A stretch of 64,000 nt of DNA, from assembly GCF_030505195.1 (NCBI RefSeq), contig NZ_CP129672.1:4746501-4810500 (forward strand), given 5' to 3'. The notes below the pieces were generated by a model. It had not been told where the DNA came from. It saw only the letters and a list, made by a program, of their open reading frames with translations, and made no database searches. The position numbers and the translations under genes were made by a program. This DNA is from Comamonas testosteroni. Its GTDB lineage: Bacteria; Pseudomonadota; Gammaproteobacteria; Burkholderiales; Burkholderiaceae_C. How positions within the stretch are numbered: the first letter of the stretch is position 1; each line of letters starts with the position of its first letter. Positions 1 through 8,894 of the stretch are shown here, one piece after another.

Positions 1-1
1 G

Positions 2-2572
2 ATCGAGACGATGACCGGCACGATCGAGACGGAAACGTCGAAGGGTAGGAAAATTGGCTTCAGCGGTTACTTGGAGTCCCCTGCAAGATGCTATTCACGT
101 GAGGAATGGAATGCACAATGGCCGCTTCCGCCTGAACTCAAAGTCCCCCCGGGAGGGCGGCCGCAGCCAGGAACGCAGCCATGGACACAGCTTCCCGCGA
201 CCCACACGGCCTGTGGCAAGCTGCCCTGCGAAGAATTGGGTGCGCAAACCGCCACAGGAGGAAGCACCAACTCGCTGGCCGACGTGGCCCAGTACTACTA
301 TGCGACCGACCTTCGCCCTGACAGCGACAATGTGGTAAAGCCCGCAGGTAACGCAGCGGAGGATGACAAGGCGACATGGCAGCACATGAGCACCTATGTG
401 ATTGGCATGGGCGTTTCGGGGACGCTCAAGTACGACAAGAACTACAAGAATGGTGCGGGCGATTTCGCCGACCTGCGCACGGGCAAGAAGACCTGGCCGG
501 TCTGGCCCACTGAGGGCACGACGAACTACGAGCAACGGCAATCCATCGATGATTTCTGGCATACCGCCGTGAATGGCCGGGGCCTGTACTTCAGCGCCAA
601 TGATCCCAAGGCCATCGAGGCCGGCCTGAGCGAGGTGTTCACAGACATTCGCGCCGCCATGGGTTCGGGGGCTGGCGTGGCGGTGTCCTCCGCGCTGGTA
701 AGTGCCGACAGCCAATACGCCTACGGCGCCACTTACAAGACCGGCCGATGGTCTGGCGACCTGCTGGCCTACAAGATCGATCCGCAATCGGGCCAGCGCA
801 CACAGATTGAGGGTTGGTCGGCACGGGCCAGGCTCGATGCCCGTGATCAGGCCAGCGACCCACGCAGGATTTACTTCATGGACGGCAACAGGACGCGAAA
901 GCCATTCACATGGAGCGGGCTGGGCAGCAGCCTGCAAAGCAACTTTAGCGGCACCCATGCCTCAAGCCGTCTGGCACAGTACGACCAGATGTCGACCGCG
1001 CAAAAGCAGGCCGCCCTGGGCCAGAATCTGGTGGACTTCATTCGCGGCGACCAGAGCAAGGAGGGCTTCACCCAGGACCAGAATGGCAGGCTGTACCGTA
1101 CGCGCGAGAGCAGGCTGGGCGACATCATCGGCTCCCAGCCGCTGTATGTGGGAGCGCCACCGCACAAGTACCGGGATGCAGGTCATAGCGCCTTTCGACT
1201 GGCCCAGCGTGGCCGCACGCCGATGGTGTATGTGGGGGGCAACGATGGCATGCTGCATGCCTTCTATGCGGAGGTAGACCCGCGTGCTTCTGCCACCGAA
1301 GGCCGCAAGCAGGTGCAGACGGCTGCACGCGAGGCCTGGGCCTTTGTGCCGACGACCGTGATGCCAGAGCTGCCCAGACTGGCCAGCGTCAGCTATGAAG
1401 GCGGTCACCGCTACTTCGTGGACGGCTCTCCTGTGACGGCCGACATCCAGGCCGGCGGCACCTGGAAAACCATCCTGGTGGGCGGATTCAACAAGGGCGG
1501 CAAGGGCTACTATGCGCTGGATATCACCGACCCGCAGGACCCCAAGCCGCTATGGGAAGTCAACAGCACGAGCATCTCCACCATGGGCCATAGCTTTGGG
1601 CGGCCACTGGTGTCCAAGTTGCCTGACGGGCGCTGGGCCGTGTTCCTGACCTCGGGCTACAACAATACGGATAACAAGGGGTATCTCTATGTGCTTGATG
1701 CCAACGACGGCAGCATCATCCACACGATTGCCACAGCAGGCAGCGGCCTGAGGGAGATCAACAACTTCGTACGCAACCCGGCCATCGACAACACTACGCA
1801 GCTGCTGTATGGCGGCGATCTGGAGGGCAATGTCTGGCGCTTCGAGTTCAATAAGGACGGCTCAGCCAAGAGCGCGAAGAAGGTCGTTCAACTGGTGGAC
1901 GAAGGCAGCAAGCCTCAGCCCATCACCACGCGTATGGAACTGGTGCCCACTTCTGCGGCGTCCGAGAGGCCGCGCATCCTGGTGGGAACCGGCAGGCTGT
2001 ATGGTTCATCCGATCTTGCAGACAAGAGTACGCAAAGCGTCTATGGCTTTGATGACAACATGGATGGCATGTCGGGGGAGTCGCTGCGCAGCCGGCTCAA
2101 TCAGATGCTGCTGGAGTCCAGTACCGGAGCGGGCGGCCAGCGCACGCGCACGATAGAGTGTCTGGGCAGTTCGACGGACTGCAAGGATGAGGCCAAGGGT
2201 TGGTACGTAGATTTGCCTGACTCAGGTGAGCGCGTGAATATCGACATGCGGTTGGCCAACTCAACCCTGGTCATCGCCAGCAACGTGCCTTCACCCGATG
2301 TATGCCTGGCAGGCGGCTATGGCTGGATCAATTACCTGAACTTCAACACTGGTCAGGCCGTGATTCAAGGGCCCGATGGCAAGGGCGATGTATCGACCAT
2401 TGTGGATGGCTCAACGATCTCGGGACATGCCTCCACTATCACCGGCGATGGCAAGGCAACCGATCACATATCGACGACGGGCGTCGGGGACAAGCCTTTG
2501 GACATTGACATTCCCTATGCTGCGCCCAAGCCGCTGGGTAGACGCATTAGCTGGCGTGAACTGGTGAAATAA
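2..2572 (+). CDS. pilY1: PilY1/PilC-type type IV pilus tip adhesin, 5'-truncated by window edge
   Basis: The frame is open from the first bases, so the start lies outside the window; an internal ATG at 11 is not a convincing start. About 855 residues are visible, against 1,000-1,400 for the family, so the N-terminal signal peptide and von Willebrand-like region are missing. The visible part is the C-terminal beta-propeller: the hallmark VYVGGNDGMLHAF lies about 400 residues in, followed by blade motifs such as GYYALDITDPQ and GYLYVLDANDG. Asp/Asn-rich loops (NTDNKG, DDNMDG) resemble the calcium-binding loop that controls pilus retraction in this family. PilY1 proteins sit at the pilus tip with the minor pilins and promote adhesion and twitching. 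The remaining minor pilin genes would be expected upstream. The family assignment is firm; the exact ligand is unknown. Confidence 0.9.
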   Translation: METMTGTIETETSKGRKIGFSGYLESPARCYSREEWNAQWPLPPELKVPPGGRPQPGTQPWTQLPATHTACGKLPCEELGAQTATGGSTNSLADVAQYYYATDLRPDSDNVVKPAGNAAEDDKATWQHMSTYVIGMGVSGTLKYDKNYKNGAGDFADLRTGKKTWPVWPTEGTTNYEQRQSIDDFWHTAVNGRGLYFSANDPKAIEAGLSEVFTDIRAAMGSGAGVAVSSALVSADSQYAYGATYKTGRWSGDLLAYKIDPQSGQRTQIEGWSARARLDARDQASDPRRIYFMDGNRTRKPFTWSGLGSSLQSNFSGTHASSRLAQYDQMSTAQKQAALGQNLVDFIRGDQSKEGFTQDQNGRLYRTRESRLGDIIGSQPLYVGAPPHKYRDAGHSAFRLAQRGRTPMVYVGGNDGMLHAFYAEVDPRASATEGRKQVQTAAREAWAFVPTTVMPELPRLASVSYEGGHRYFVDGSPVTADIQAGGTWKTILVGGFNKGGKGYYALDITDPQDPKPLWEVNSTSISTMGHSFGRPLVSKLPDGRWAVFLTSGYNNTDNKGYLYVLDANDGSIIHTIATAGSGLREINNFVRNPAIDNTTQLLYGGDLEGNVWRFEFNKDGSAKSAKKVVQLVDEGSKPQPITTRMELVPTSAASERPRILVGTGRLYGSSDLADKSTQSVYGFDDNMDGMSGESLRSRLNQMLLESSTGAGGQRTRTIECLGSSTDCKDEAKGWYVDLPDSGERVNIDMRLANSTLVIASNVPSPDVCLAGGYGWINYLNFNTGQAVIQGPDGKGDVSTIVDGSTISGHASTITGDGKATDHISTTGVGDKPLDIDIPYAAPKPLGRRISWRELVK

Positions 2573-2578
2573 GCATGA

Positions 2579-2677
2579 GGGAGCCTCTGCAAAACCTCGT
2601 TTTCTGGACACTCAACCCAATCCAATCAATAGGTTGTGATGGATTGGTGCATGAAAACTGGGGTTTGCAGACCCTCC
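2579..2677. repeat. Short inverted-repeat element, MITE-like
   Basis: An 18-base end GGGAGCCTCTGCAAAACC (2579-2596) faces an inverted copy at 2660-2677 whose complement reads GGAGGGTCTGCAAACCCC. The core TCTGCAAA is perfect and the outer bases are partly conserved. The interval is about 99 bp and has no coding capacity. The ends resemble termini of some IS5-group elements, so it may be a non-autonomous derivative. No target duplication is visible. It lies just after the pilY1 stop and could instead act as a weak terminator. Confidence 0.35.
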
Positions 2678-2705
2678 TTGGAGTGGCTGACACCACCGAT
2701 TCACG

Positions 2706-2761
2706 AAATGCGCACAGATAAATGCGCACAGGTAAATGCGCACAGGTAAATGCGCACAGAT
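2706..2761. repeat. Four tandem copies of a 14-bp repeat
   Basis: Four consecutive 14-bp units, AAATGCGCACAGAT or AAATGCGCACAGGT, begin at 2706, 2720, 2734 and 2748. The first and last units end in GAT and the middle two in GGT. Each unit has the half-palindrome TGCGCA. There are no spacers between units, so this is not a CRISPR array. It lies between pilY1 and an unknown gene. Confidence 0.85.
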
Positions 2762-2990
2762 GACTGGGCTTGAGCCTGAGCAAGTCTTCGATGTGCACCG
2801 CATAGGCCGCAAGCTTCCTGATTTTCCCGCCGGGCTCGGTCATCATGGCGGTGCTCTACTCTCAGCTGTCGGATTCCGTGGCCATGCTTCGGGCCGGAGC
2901 GCTCATGGCCTGTTCGTCAACGGCATGGTGGGCGGCTAAGCCAACTGCAGAATGCGGGTCGGCTTGACTGAAGGGTTACCCTAGGGCGAT
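2762..2990. other. Intergenic stretch with no recognised feature
   Basis: Short open frames exist on both strands but none shows a family signature or a convincing ribosome binding site. With the two repeats before it, the 418 bp between pilY1 and the next gene appears to be decayed or recombined DNA. Confidence 0.4.
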
Positions 2991-3500
2991 ATGAGAGGCG
3001 CAATGAAGCTCAGTTTGATGGCACTTTCCATTGTGGCTGCGCTCTTCCTTGCAGCCCGAGGCTGTGCAGGCCTCAACAGCTACTGGTACGAAGGCTACCT
3101 GCCTCAGGCGATTGAGGTTGAAGAATTACTGTTTATCGAAGACAGTGGCGGATTGAGAGAAGGTTGCGGAGCAGCTATCTACAAAATGGATGGGCCATCG
3201 CTGGAGCGCATTCGCACGAATGGGCTTGATGCTTTAAGAGACGCCAAGCAGGCCAGGCGGCATAAAGCCCGCGAATACAGTGACTGGAAGGAAACTCCCT
3301 ACATCGAGCCGAAGGACGAAATGGTTCGAAACGGCTGGCTGACCGGTATGAACGAGGGGTGCTCGGATATTCCCTCCGAAATGGAGCGCGGTATCAATGA
3401 GGCGTTGAGAGAGCCCGGCTCCTTTTATGCAACGGGGCATGAGTCTGGCCTGATCGTCATTCCCAAGCGTGGGTGGATCATCTTCTCTCATTTCGGATGA
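2991..3500 (+). CDS. Hypothetical small exported or membrane-anchored protein
   Basis: 169 residues from ATG 2991; ATG 3003 (MKLSLMALSI) is an equally plausible start. The N-terminus is a hydrophobic stretch (SLMALSIVAALFLAARG) that looks like a signal peptide or one membrane anchor, followed by a Cys in RGCAG that is not a good lipobox. The remainder is soluble, charged and mixed, with WKETPYIEPKDE in the middle and a hydrophobic C-terminus (GLIVIPKRGWIIFSHFG). I recognise no family. It stands alone on its strand, between repeats upstream and a 244-bp gap to the convergent porin gene in which I see nothing. It is likely a real gene because its composition is protein-like throughout. Confidence 0.55.
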   Translation: MRGAMKLSLMALSIVAALFLAARGCAGLNSYWYEGYLPQAIEVEELLFIEDSGGLREGCGAAIYKMDGPSLERIRTNGLDALRDAKQARRHKAREYSDWKETPYIEPKDEMVRNGWLTGMNEGCSDIPSEMERGINEALREPGSFYATGHESGLIVIPKRGWIIFSHFG

Positions 3501-3744
3501 AGATCGCTCGCGGCCCCTTCGGTTGCATGTCCCTCCTCACCGCCATCCGATATTCGACACCTGCGCTGAGCGTCCGTTTCGCATGCCTTCGGCGACGGCC
3601 TGTGGCCGAGACCTCCATTTCACCCGTGCCCTCGAAAGCGGCCGGCCTTGAACTTTCCCCATCGGCCGCGTCATGCCCGGTATCGGAAGAAGACGGGGCC
3701 GCGATGAATCACTGATTGCAGCCCATCAGGCAGTTCGTTCAGGT

Positions 3745-5109
3745 TTACAGGATCTTGAACGGAAGCTCCGCTTGCAGTCGAAGTTGATTCATATTGGCTT
3801 CACCTTGCGTTTTATTCGTTCGATGCACTCCGTAGCGCAGCTGCAAGCTCAGGTTCTTTGCCGCCCCATGTTGCACCGTGTATCGAACCTGAATGTCTCG
3901 CTCCCAGTGTTTGCCGTTGGCTGCCGAATAGCCGAGGTAGCTGGCATACACCGCGTTGAGACGGCTGTTGTCGATACCGGAGCCTCTGGTGTAGGCCACG
4001 CTCGCGCTCAATCCAGGGGTTGCAATGGAGCTTAGGTCCACGTCGTACCTGAGCTGCCACGAGGCTTCGCGCGGACCGTTGAAGTCGGACAGCTGCATCG
4101 CGTTTTCCAGCCAGATGGAGCCGCGATTCACATAGTCAAACGGGTTGTTCCCGCTGACCTTCTGGTAGCCGAGACCGAATTTGTGAGCACCTATGGCGTA
4201 GCTGCTCATCAAGCTCGAGGTGGTGGTGTCGATGACGCCGGACTTTGCCCTGCCGGTGTCGGTGCTGCGATAGATATTCAGATTGAACGACAGTGAACGC
4301 TTATCTGGCAGAGCAAGCTTGTAGAAGCTTCCCAAATACGCGGTGTTCCAGTTGTCCGCGTATTGCCCGTAGTAGCTGCTGAGCGTCAGGTTGGTGATGG
4401 GCGTGACCCATGTACCGCCTATAAAGCTGAAGGAGCTGCCGGTCACGCCCGAGTAGTTGGCCTGCAGATCGGCGCCGTTCTTGCGGGCGTTGCGGTCAGC
4501 CCAGCCGGTAAAGCGTCCGGCTTGCAGTGTGAGCGCAGGGATGTCTGTGCTGATGACTTGCCAGCCTCGATTGCTTTCAGGCAGCAATCGAGTATCGGAC
4601 GAACTGAAGAGCGGGGACCTGGTCCGCATCTCGCCCACCTTCAGTTCGGTGGCTGAGATTCGAATTTTCAGCGCAGCGCCGGAGCGCCCAAAACGATCGG
4701 CAATCTCTTGTCCATCTCTGGCCACGTAGCGAGGTGTTGCGCGGGCATGGTTCGCTTCGGTGCCTAGATTGAGGGCACCATAGGCATGCGCATCAAGCCC
4801 CACTCCAACAAGGCCCCGTGTGTAGCCTGATTCGTAATTGAGCATGAGCCCGTAGGCCGATTCGCGAGCAAGGGTTTGGCCTCTTTGCCCGCTTGCGGCG
4901 CGAAAGCTGCTGCCATTTTGATAGTCGAGTTGCTCTGAAAGCATGCGGTTTTGCATGATGAGAGAACTGCCCTCGGCAAAGCCTTTGGCCTCTTCCTGTC
5001 CAATAGCGAAGGCTTTGCCACCGGCCAGGAGGAGGGCAGCGACGATTGCAGGGCAGCAGAGGGTGGGGCGGGAGGTCACGGTAGATTTTTCAGGGAAGAC
5101 AGCGTGCAT
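3745..5109 (-). CDS. OprD-family outer membrane porin
   Basis: About 454 residues from the ATG at 5109, chosen because AGGAG lies just upstream and a signal peptide follows (TLCCPAIVAALLLAGGKAFA). The longer frame to 5310 overlaps the divergent gene and is unlikely. The mature protein starts with the family pattern GFAEGSSLIMQNRMLSEQLDY, has many alternating beta-strand segments (GVGLDAHAYGALNL, FSFIGGTWVTPIT, SLSFNLNIYRS, LGLSASVAYTRGSG) and ends in a short hydrophobic strand. OprD-type porins are 16- to 18-strand channels for small carboxylates, amino acids or occasionally ferric chelates. The substrate cannot be read from sequence. A Fur-box-like site lies in its promoter, suggesting an iron-related substrate or iron control. 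Confidence 0.88.
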   Translation of the reverse strand: MHAVFPEKSTVTSRPTLCCPAIVAALLLAGGKAFAIGQEEAKGFAEGSSLIMQNRMLSEQLDYQNGSSFRAASGQRGQTLARESAYGLMLNYESGYTRGLVGVGLDAHAYGALNLGTEANHARATPRYVARDGQEIADRFGRSGAALKIRISATELKVGEMRTRSPLFSSSDTRLLPESNRGWQVISTDIPALTLQAGRFTGWADRNARKNGADLQANYSGVTGSSFSFIGGTWVTPITNLTLSSYYGQYADNWNTAYLGSFYKLALPDKRSLSFNLNIYRSTDTGRAKSGVIDTTTSSLMSSYAIGAHKFGLGYQKVSGNNPFDYVNRGSIWLENAMQLSDFNGPREASWQLRYDVDLSSIATPGLSASVAYTRGSGIDNSRLNAVYASYLGYSAANGKHWERDIQVRYTVQHGAAKNLSLQLRYGVHRTNKTQGEANMNQLRLQAELPFKIL

Positions 5110-5192
5110 GTGCTCCTGCGTTCTTGGACACATGGTTTGCTTGCTTGAAGACAAGAGCTGGAACCACGTGCGGGTAAGCATAGAGTTGATAT

Positions 5193-5212
5193 GATAGTGA
5201 TAATTCAATATC
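5193..5212. promoter_or_regulatory. Candidate Fur box between porin and DUF1624 gene
   Basis: GATAGTGATAATTCAATATC matches the Fur consensus GATAATGATAATCATTATC at most positions of both half-sites. It lies 83 bp upstream of the porin start and 15 bp upstream of the divergent DUF1624 start, so it could repress both genes when iron is plentiful. Confidence 0.55.
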
Positions 5213-5227
5213 AATAGAGCAAACAGC

Positions 5228-6397
5228 TTGTCACCTTCTCCGTCTTCGCCAGCGAGTGCTGGCCGTCTGCAATCGATCGATGCGCTGCGTGGTCTTGTCA
5301 TGCTGTTCATGCTGCTTGACCATGTCCGTGAAACCTTTTACCTGCATCTGCAAGTACCGGACCCGATGGTGGTGGCAGACACTCCGCCCGGCCTTTTCTT
5401 TGCGCGCATGCTGGCCCATCTGTGTGCGCCAGTGTTTGTGTTTCTGACAGGCTTGGGGGCATATCTGTATGCCAGCCGTCATGCCGAGGCGGGTCAGGCG
5501 AGTGCAGCGTCAGGCTTCTTGTGGCGGCGCGGCCTGTTCTTGGTGCTGCTGGAAGTGACGGTAGTCAACTTCGCCTGGACTTTTCAATTTCCCCCCGCCA
5601 AGATCTTCCTGCAAGTGATCTGGGCCATTGGTCTTTCCATGCTGGCACTGTCGGTGCTGGTGTGGCTGCCACGCAAGGCTTTGCTGCTGTTGGGCCTGGT
5701 GCTGGTAGCGGGGCACAACCTGTTCGATAGCCTGCATTTCCCGCCGGATCACGTGATGCACATCCCCTGGGCAATCTTGCATGACCGTGGTTGGCTGGAG
5801 CAGGCGGGCTTGCAACTGCGCACGTCCTATCCTGTGCTGCCCTGGATTGGTGTGATCGCCCTGGGCTACGGCATTGGACCGTGGTTTGGCAAAACCTGTG
5901 ACGCGACGCAGCGCAGGCACCATCTGCTCGTTGCTGGCGTGAGCTGCCTGCTGGGCTTTGCTCTGCTGCGCACGCTGAACGTGTATGGCGATGCACCTTG
6001 GCTGGCCGGTGCGGATGCGCTGCGGACGGTCATGTCCTGGTTCAACGTCACCAAGTATCCGCCTTCACTGTTGTTCCTGCTATTGACGCTTGGCATCGGA
6101 TTGCTGCTGCTCAGAGCGTTCGAGAAAGCCACAGGCCGCCGCTGGCTGCAGCTTCTGGCCACGCTGGGCGCCGCGCCCATGTTCTTTTATGTGTTGCATC
6201 TGTATGTGCTCAAGTTCATGTACCTGGGCGCAATGGCGGTCTGGGGGGCCAACCAGGGACAACTGTTCGGGCTGAGCAGTTTTCTTTGGCTATGGGCGAT
6301 CTCGGCGCTGCTGGCCGTGGCCTTGTATCCCGCCGTTCGCTGGTTTGCTGCACTCAAGCAGCGTCGACGCGACATCACTTGGCTCAAGTACCTATAG
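5228..6397 (+). CDS. DUF1624/YeiB-like membrane acyltransferase family protein
   Basis: 389 residues. The start is taken as TTG 5228 because an in-frame stop at 5201 leaves no ATG upstream of the conserved N-terminus RLQSIDALRGLVMLFMLLDHVRE. That motif, with its Asp-Ala-Leu-Arg-Gly and the membrane Asp-His, is characteristic of the DUF1624/heparan-alpha-glucosaminide N-acetyltransferase-like family. About nine to ten hydrophobic helices follow, with ALGYGIGPWFG and MFFYVLHLYVLKFMYLG in the later ones. Family members are inner-membrane proteins thought to transfer acyl groups, but the substrate here is unknown. The gene shares a short promoter region with the OprD-type porin and the candidate Fur box. 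Confidence 0.82.
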   Translation: MSPSPSSPASAGRLQSIDALRGLVMLFMLLDHVRETFYLHLQVPDPMVVADTPPGLFFARMLAHLCAPVFVFLTGLGAYLYASRHAEAGQASAASGFLWRRGLFLVLLEVTVVNFAWTFQFPPAKIFLQVIWAIGLSMLALSVLVWLPRKALLLLGLVLVAGHNLFDSLHFPPDHVMHIPWAILHDRGWLEQAGLQLRTSYPVLPWIGVIALGYGIGPWFGKTCDATQRRHHLLVAGVSCLLGFALLRTLNVYGDAPWLAGADALRTVMSWFNVTKYPPSLLFLLLTLGIGLLLLRAFEKATGRRWLQLLATLGAAPMFFYVLHLYVLKFMYLGAMAVWGANQGQLFGLSSFLWLWAISALLAVALYPAVRWFAALKQRRRDITWLKYL

Positions 6398-6466
6398 GGG
6401 CCGGTCAAGGGGCGAGCCAGGGCACAATATTGCCTCCCCCCGCTTCCATGACATAGCCTCGCCACA

Positions 6467-6859
6467 ATGACCCCCTCCAAGCAACGATCCACGAAGCAGC
6501 GCGCGGCTATTGAGCAGGCCATGACGAAGGCCGGCAGGCCGCTTGCGCCACAGGAGGTGCTGGAGCTGGCGCAGGCAACGCTACCTGGGCTGGGGATTGC
6601 GACCGTGTACCGGGCTCTCAAAGCGATGGCTGAAGAGGGTTTTCTTCATGAGGTCCATTTGCCTGAGCGCACGCCCATGTATGAGGTAGCTCACCACGGT
6701 CACCACCACCATTTCCAGTGCACCGTCTGTCAGCGGGTTTTCGATGTACATGCTTGTCCCGGCGACCTGGCGGGCTTGGCGCCACCTGGTTTTCTGGTCG
6801 ATAGCCATGAAATTACGCTGTATGGCCGCTGTCGTGAATGCGCATCCACCTTGTCGTGA
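6467..6859 (+). CDS. Fur-family metal-responsive transcriptional regulator
   Basis: 130 residues. The N-terminal winged helix (residues 10-62) contains the recognition region LGIATVYRALKAM. The dimerisation domain carries the metal-site cluster HHGHHHHFQCTVC (76-88) and a second Cys pair, C122 and C125 in CRECA, which would form the structural zinc site. The length and Cys pattern fit Fur, Zur or PerR. The gene is 70 bp downstream of the DUF1624 gene and has its own start region. The unusual run of histidines hints at zinc or iron sensing, but the metal cannot be assigned. I do not think it is the global Fur, which is usually elsewhere beside omlA/recN, though this is inference. Confidence 0.9.
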   Translation: MTPSKQRSTKQRAAIEQAMTKAGRPLAPQEVLELAQATLPGLGIATVYRALKAMAEEGFLHEVHLPERTPMYEVAHHGHHHHFQCTVCQRVFDVHACPGDLAGLAPPGFLVDSHEITLYGRCRECASTLS

Positions 6860-7129
6860 GTGTGCGTCCAGTTTGCCGCGGCGATGACCTCTCTTGCCGG
6901 TAGCCGTCTTGTCGGCCGGCCTTGAATACCGATTCCATCCCAGAGCGGCCATGCGATTGGTTGCCATGTCCGACGGCATCTGGATGACTGCTCTCGCGTG
7001 TGTCGAAACGGTGCAGCAGACACTGGCAGACATTTGCTAGCGCATATCTGCGGCATGCCCGAGACCGCGCTGTCCTGCCTCGTACGACCACCTTGGATCT
7101 TGATGTTGTTTCGTGTCCCAAGCAATCAG
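6860..7129. other. Intergenic region, nothing recognised
   Basis: 270 bp between the convergent Fur-family and SDR genes. Short frames on the minus strand have no recognisable family. I see no strong terminator hairpin. Confidence 0.4.
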
Positions 7130-8209
7130 TCAGGCAGCCCTGCGCCCGGCTGCCCAATATGAGTTGAGGAACATTGCAGTGTGCTGCAAAGACTGGCGGA
7201 TATCCGGTTTGGCTATGCCATGCCTATTGGCAAATTGCTCGACTGCCGCCGTATCAAAGCGAGTGGTCTGAATAAAGTCCAAGGCTTCAGCGTTTGTATT
7301 CATGAACCGAGCGACGGGCGCAATACTCAGGAGCAATTTCAGCAATCGCAGTGAAATGTGATGCCTGGGAGGCTTCAGGCCCATGGGGCGTGCCACCTGT
7401 CCGAGGAGCTCCCGCAAGTTGGGACTTTGGTCATCAAGCGCCAGTAGTTCCTTGCCCGCCATGGCAGGGTCGAAAGCACAAGCTGCCACCAACTCAACCA
7501 GGTAATCCACGGTGACCAGTGGCAGCCAATGCTCGGCGGTACCGGGCACTGCAGCCAGCTTTCCCTGCGCAAGATTGCGGATCAGCGCCACCAGCGGCTG
7601 ACCGTCAAGGATATGCCCCGTGCGGCTGTGGCCACAGACCGTCGCGGGGTGGACAACGGTCACTTCCCCGCCCTTGGCGGACATGAGATCCAGAGTCGCA
7701 AAGTGCGCCTCCAGCTTGCTCGCCTCGTAGGCACCGACGCGCCGGTAGACGGCAGGCCAATTCGTCAGCTCCGGATGGCGAGGATCAATTCCGATGCGCA
7801 GCAGGTGTTCATGATTTTTCAGCATGTAGCCGCCGATCATCACCAAGCGGCTCTTTTGCCCAGCCGCCAACAGCGCCACGCGCTTTGCCCCTTCTACATT
7901 GACCGCACGAGAATGCTCCAATGAAAGCCCCCAAGCGAAGTGGGCACCCAGGTGGAATACGACTCTGGACTGCCTTAGCTCTGCCTGGTCGGAAGGGCTC
8001 AGCCCGAGGTTGTCCTGCTCCAGGTCGCCCGCAACGGCAAATATCCGGGTGCCAATCCCTCCCAGGTTGTCGACTTGCTCTCGCAGTGCAGCTAGTCGCT
8101 CTGGGCGGCGCATCAACACCTGAACGGGGTGACCTTTGGCACTCAGGTTCGCCAGCAAATGTTGACCGATAAAGCCGGTCCCTCCCGTGACAAAGCACTC
8201 CACGCTCAT
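7130..8209 (-). CDS. NAD(P)-dependent epimerase/dehydratase-like extended SDR
   Basis: 359 residues from ATG 8209, preceded by GGAGCAGGAG. The Rossmann motif TGGTGFIGQHLL is at residues 8-19, and the catalytic Tyr-x-x-x-Lys is visible as YEASK near residue 160. HPATVCGHSRTG follows in the substrate region. Extended SDR enzymes of this type reduce or epimerise sugar nucleotides, dihydroflavonol-like ketones or other carbonyls; the substrate cannot be assigned. The gene is divergent from a MerR regulator, and its promoter has the over-long spacer typical of MerR control. It may therefore be induced by a small molecule or oxidant sensed by that regulator. Confidence 0.88.
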   Translation of the reverse strand: MSVECFVTGGTGFIGQHLLANLSAKGHPVQVLMRRPERLAALREQVDNLGGIGTRIFAVAGDLEQDNLGLSPSDQAELRQSRVVFHLGAHFAWGLSLEHSRAVNVEGAKRVALLAAGQKSRLVMIGGYMLKNHEHLLRIGIDPRHPELTNWPAVYRRVGAYEASKLEAHFATLDLMSAKGGEVTVVHPATVCGHSRTGHILDGQPLVALIRNLAQGKLAAVPGTAEHWLPLVTVDYLVELVAACAFDPAMAGKELLALDDQSPNLRELLGQVARPMGLKPPRHHISLRLLKLLLSIAPVARFMNTNAEALDFIQTTRFDTAAVEQFANRHGIAKPDIRQSLQHTAMFLNSYWAAGRRAA

Positions 8210-8239
8210 TCTCCTGCTCCTTGGTTGGGTGAGAGATCA

Positions 8240-8271
8240 AATGTAGAGTGTCGACCTAACTCTATAGTCAA
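8240..8271 (-). promoter_or_regulatory. MerR-type promoter with 20-bp spacer and operator dyad
   Basis: On the minus strand TTGACT (8271-8266) and TACATT (8245-8240) form -35 and -10 boxes separated by 20 bp. The dyad TAGAGT-N9-ACTCTA occupies 8244-8264, inside the spacer. This is the classical arrangement in which a MerR protein untwists an over-long promoter. It would drive the SDR gene. Confidence 0.7.
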
Positions 8272-8282
8272 GCGGTATTTTC

Positions 8283-8672
8283 ATGAGAATCGGCGAACTT
8301 GAGACCCGCAGCGGCGCCAGCCGCCATACCTTGCGTTACTACGAGCAAATCGGCCTGATCTCGCCGACGCGGCGATCTAACAACTATCGCGTCTACACTG
8401 CGCAAACTCTGCAGGAGCTGACCTTTATCCAGCGCGCACAAAGCATGGGTTTTTCGCTGGGGGAAATAGGTCAGATTCTGGATGCGCAGCGGAACAAGAC
8501 GATCGATTGTGCTGACGGCGCCAAGCTCATTGAAAAGAAGATGGCGGAGATCAGACAGAAAATCGCCGACCTCCAAAGCATTCATCGCTATCTGGATGCA
8601 GAGCGTGCAAGCCTCGAAGCCAGCGCTGCCAGGCAACTTGAGCTGCAGCAACTGGCCAAGGCGTCGAGCTGA
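8283..8672 (+). CDS. MerR-family transcriptional regulator
   Basis: 129 residues. The N-terminal winged helix carries the hallmark TLRYYEQIGLISP (16-28) and NNYRVYT, then GFSLGEIGQIL, followed by a long C-terminal coiled coil (residues 80-125) used for dimerisation. Only one cysteine (C76) is present, so the multi-Cys metal sites of MerR, CueR or ZntR and the SoxR iron-sulfur cluster are absent. It more likely senses an organic compound or aldehyde. The gene is 73 bp from the divergent SDR start, with the probable operator between them. No effector domain beyond the coiled coil is present. Confidence 0.92.
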   Translation: MRIGELETRSGASRHTLRYYEQIGLISPTRRSNNYRVYTAQTLQELTFIQRAQSMGFSLGEIGQILDAQRNKTIDCADGAKLIEKKMAEIRQKIADLQSIHRYLDAERASLEASAARQLELQQLAKASS

Positions 8673-8894
8673 GCTGTCGGTATCCAGGAGCGGAAGCTGC
8701 CGCAACTTTCTAGCACAAGGCGCTAACACTCATCCGTGCCTGGCATGACGCGCGCAACCCACGGAGTCCATGGCTATCCATGCTGCACATCATCTCGTAT
8801 CTGGTTGGTGCGCAGGCAGCGCTGAGCTAGAACTTAGCGAGTTTACAAATCAGTTGATTTTTTTGACGCAATATTTACAATGCGCGGAAATGAT

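Noticed and set aside
2706..2761. CRISPR array
   Set aside because: Units are 14 bp and directly adjacent with no spacers; no cas genes are nearby.
6860..7129. Possible transposase remnant on the minus strand
   Set aside because: No catalytic or terminal repeat motif could be identified; left as unassigned intergenic DNA.
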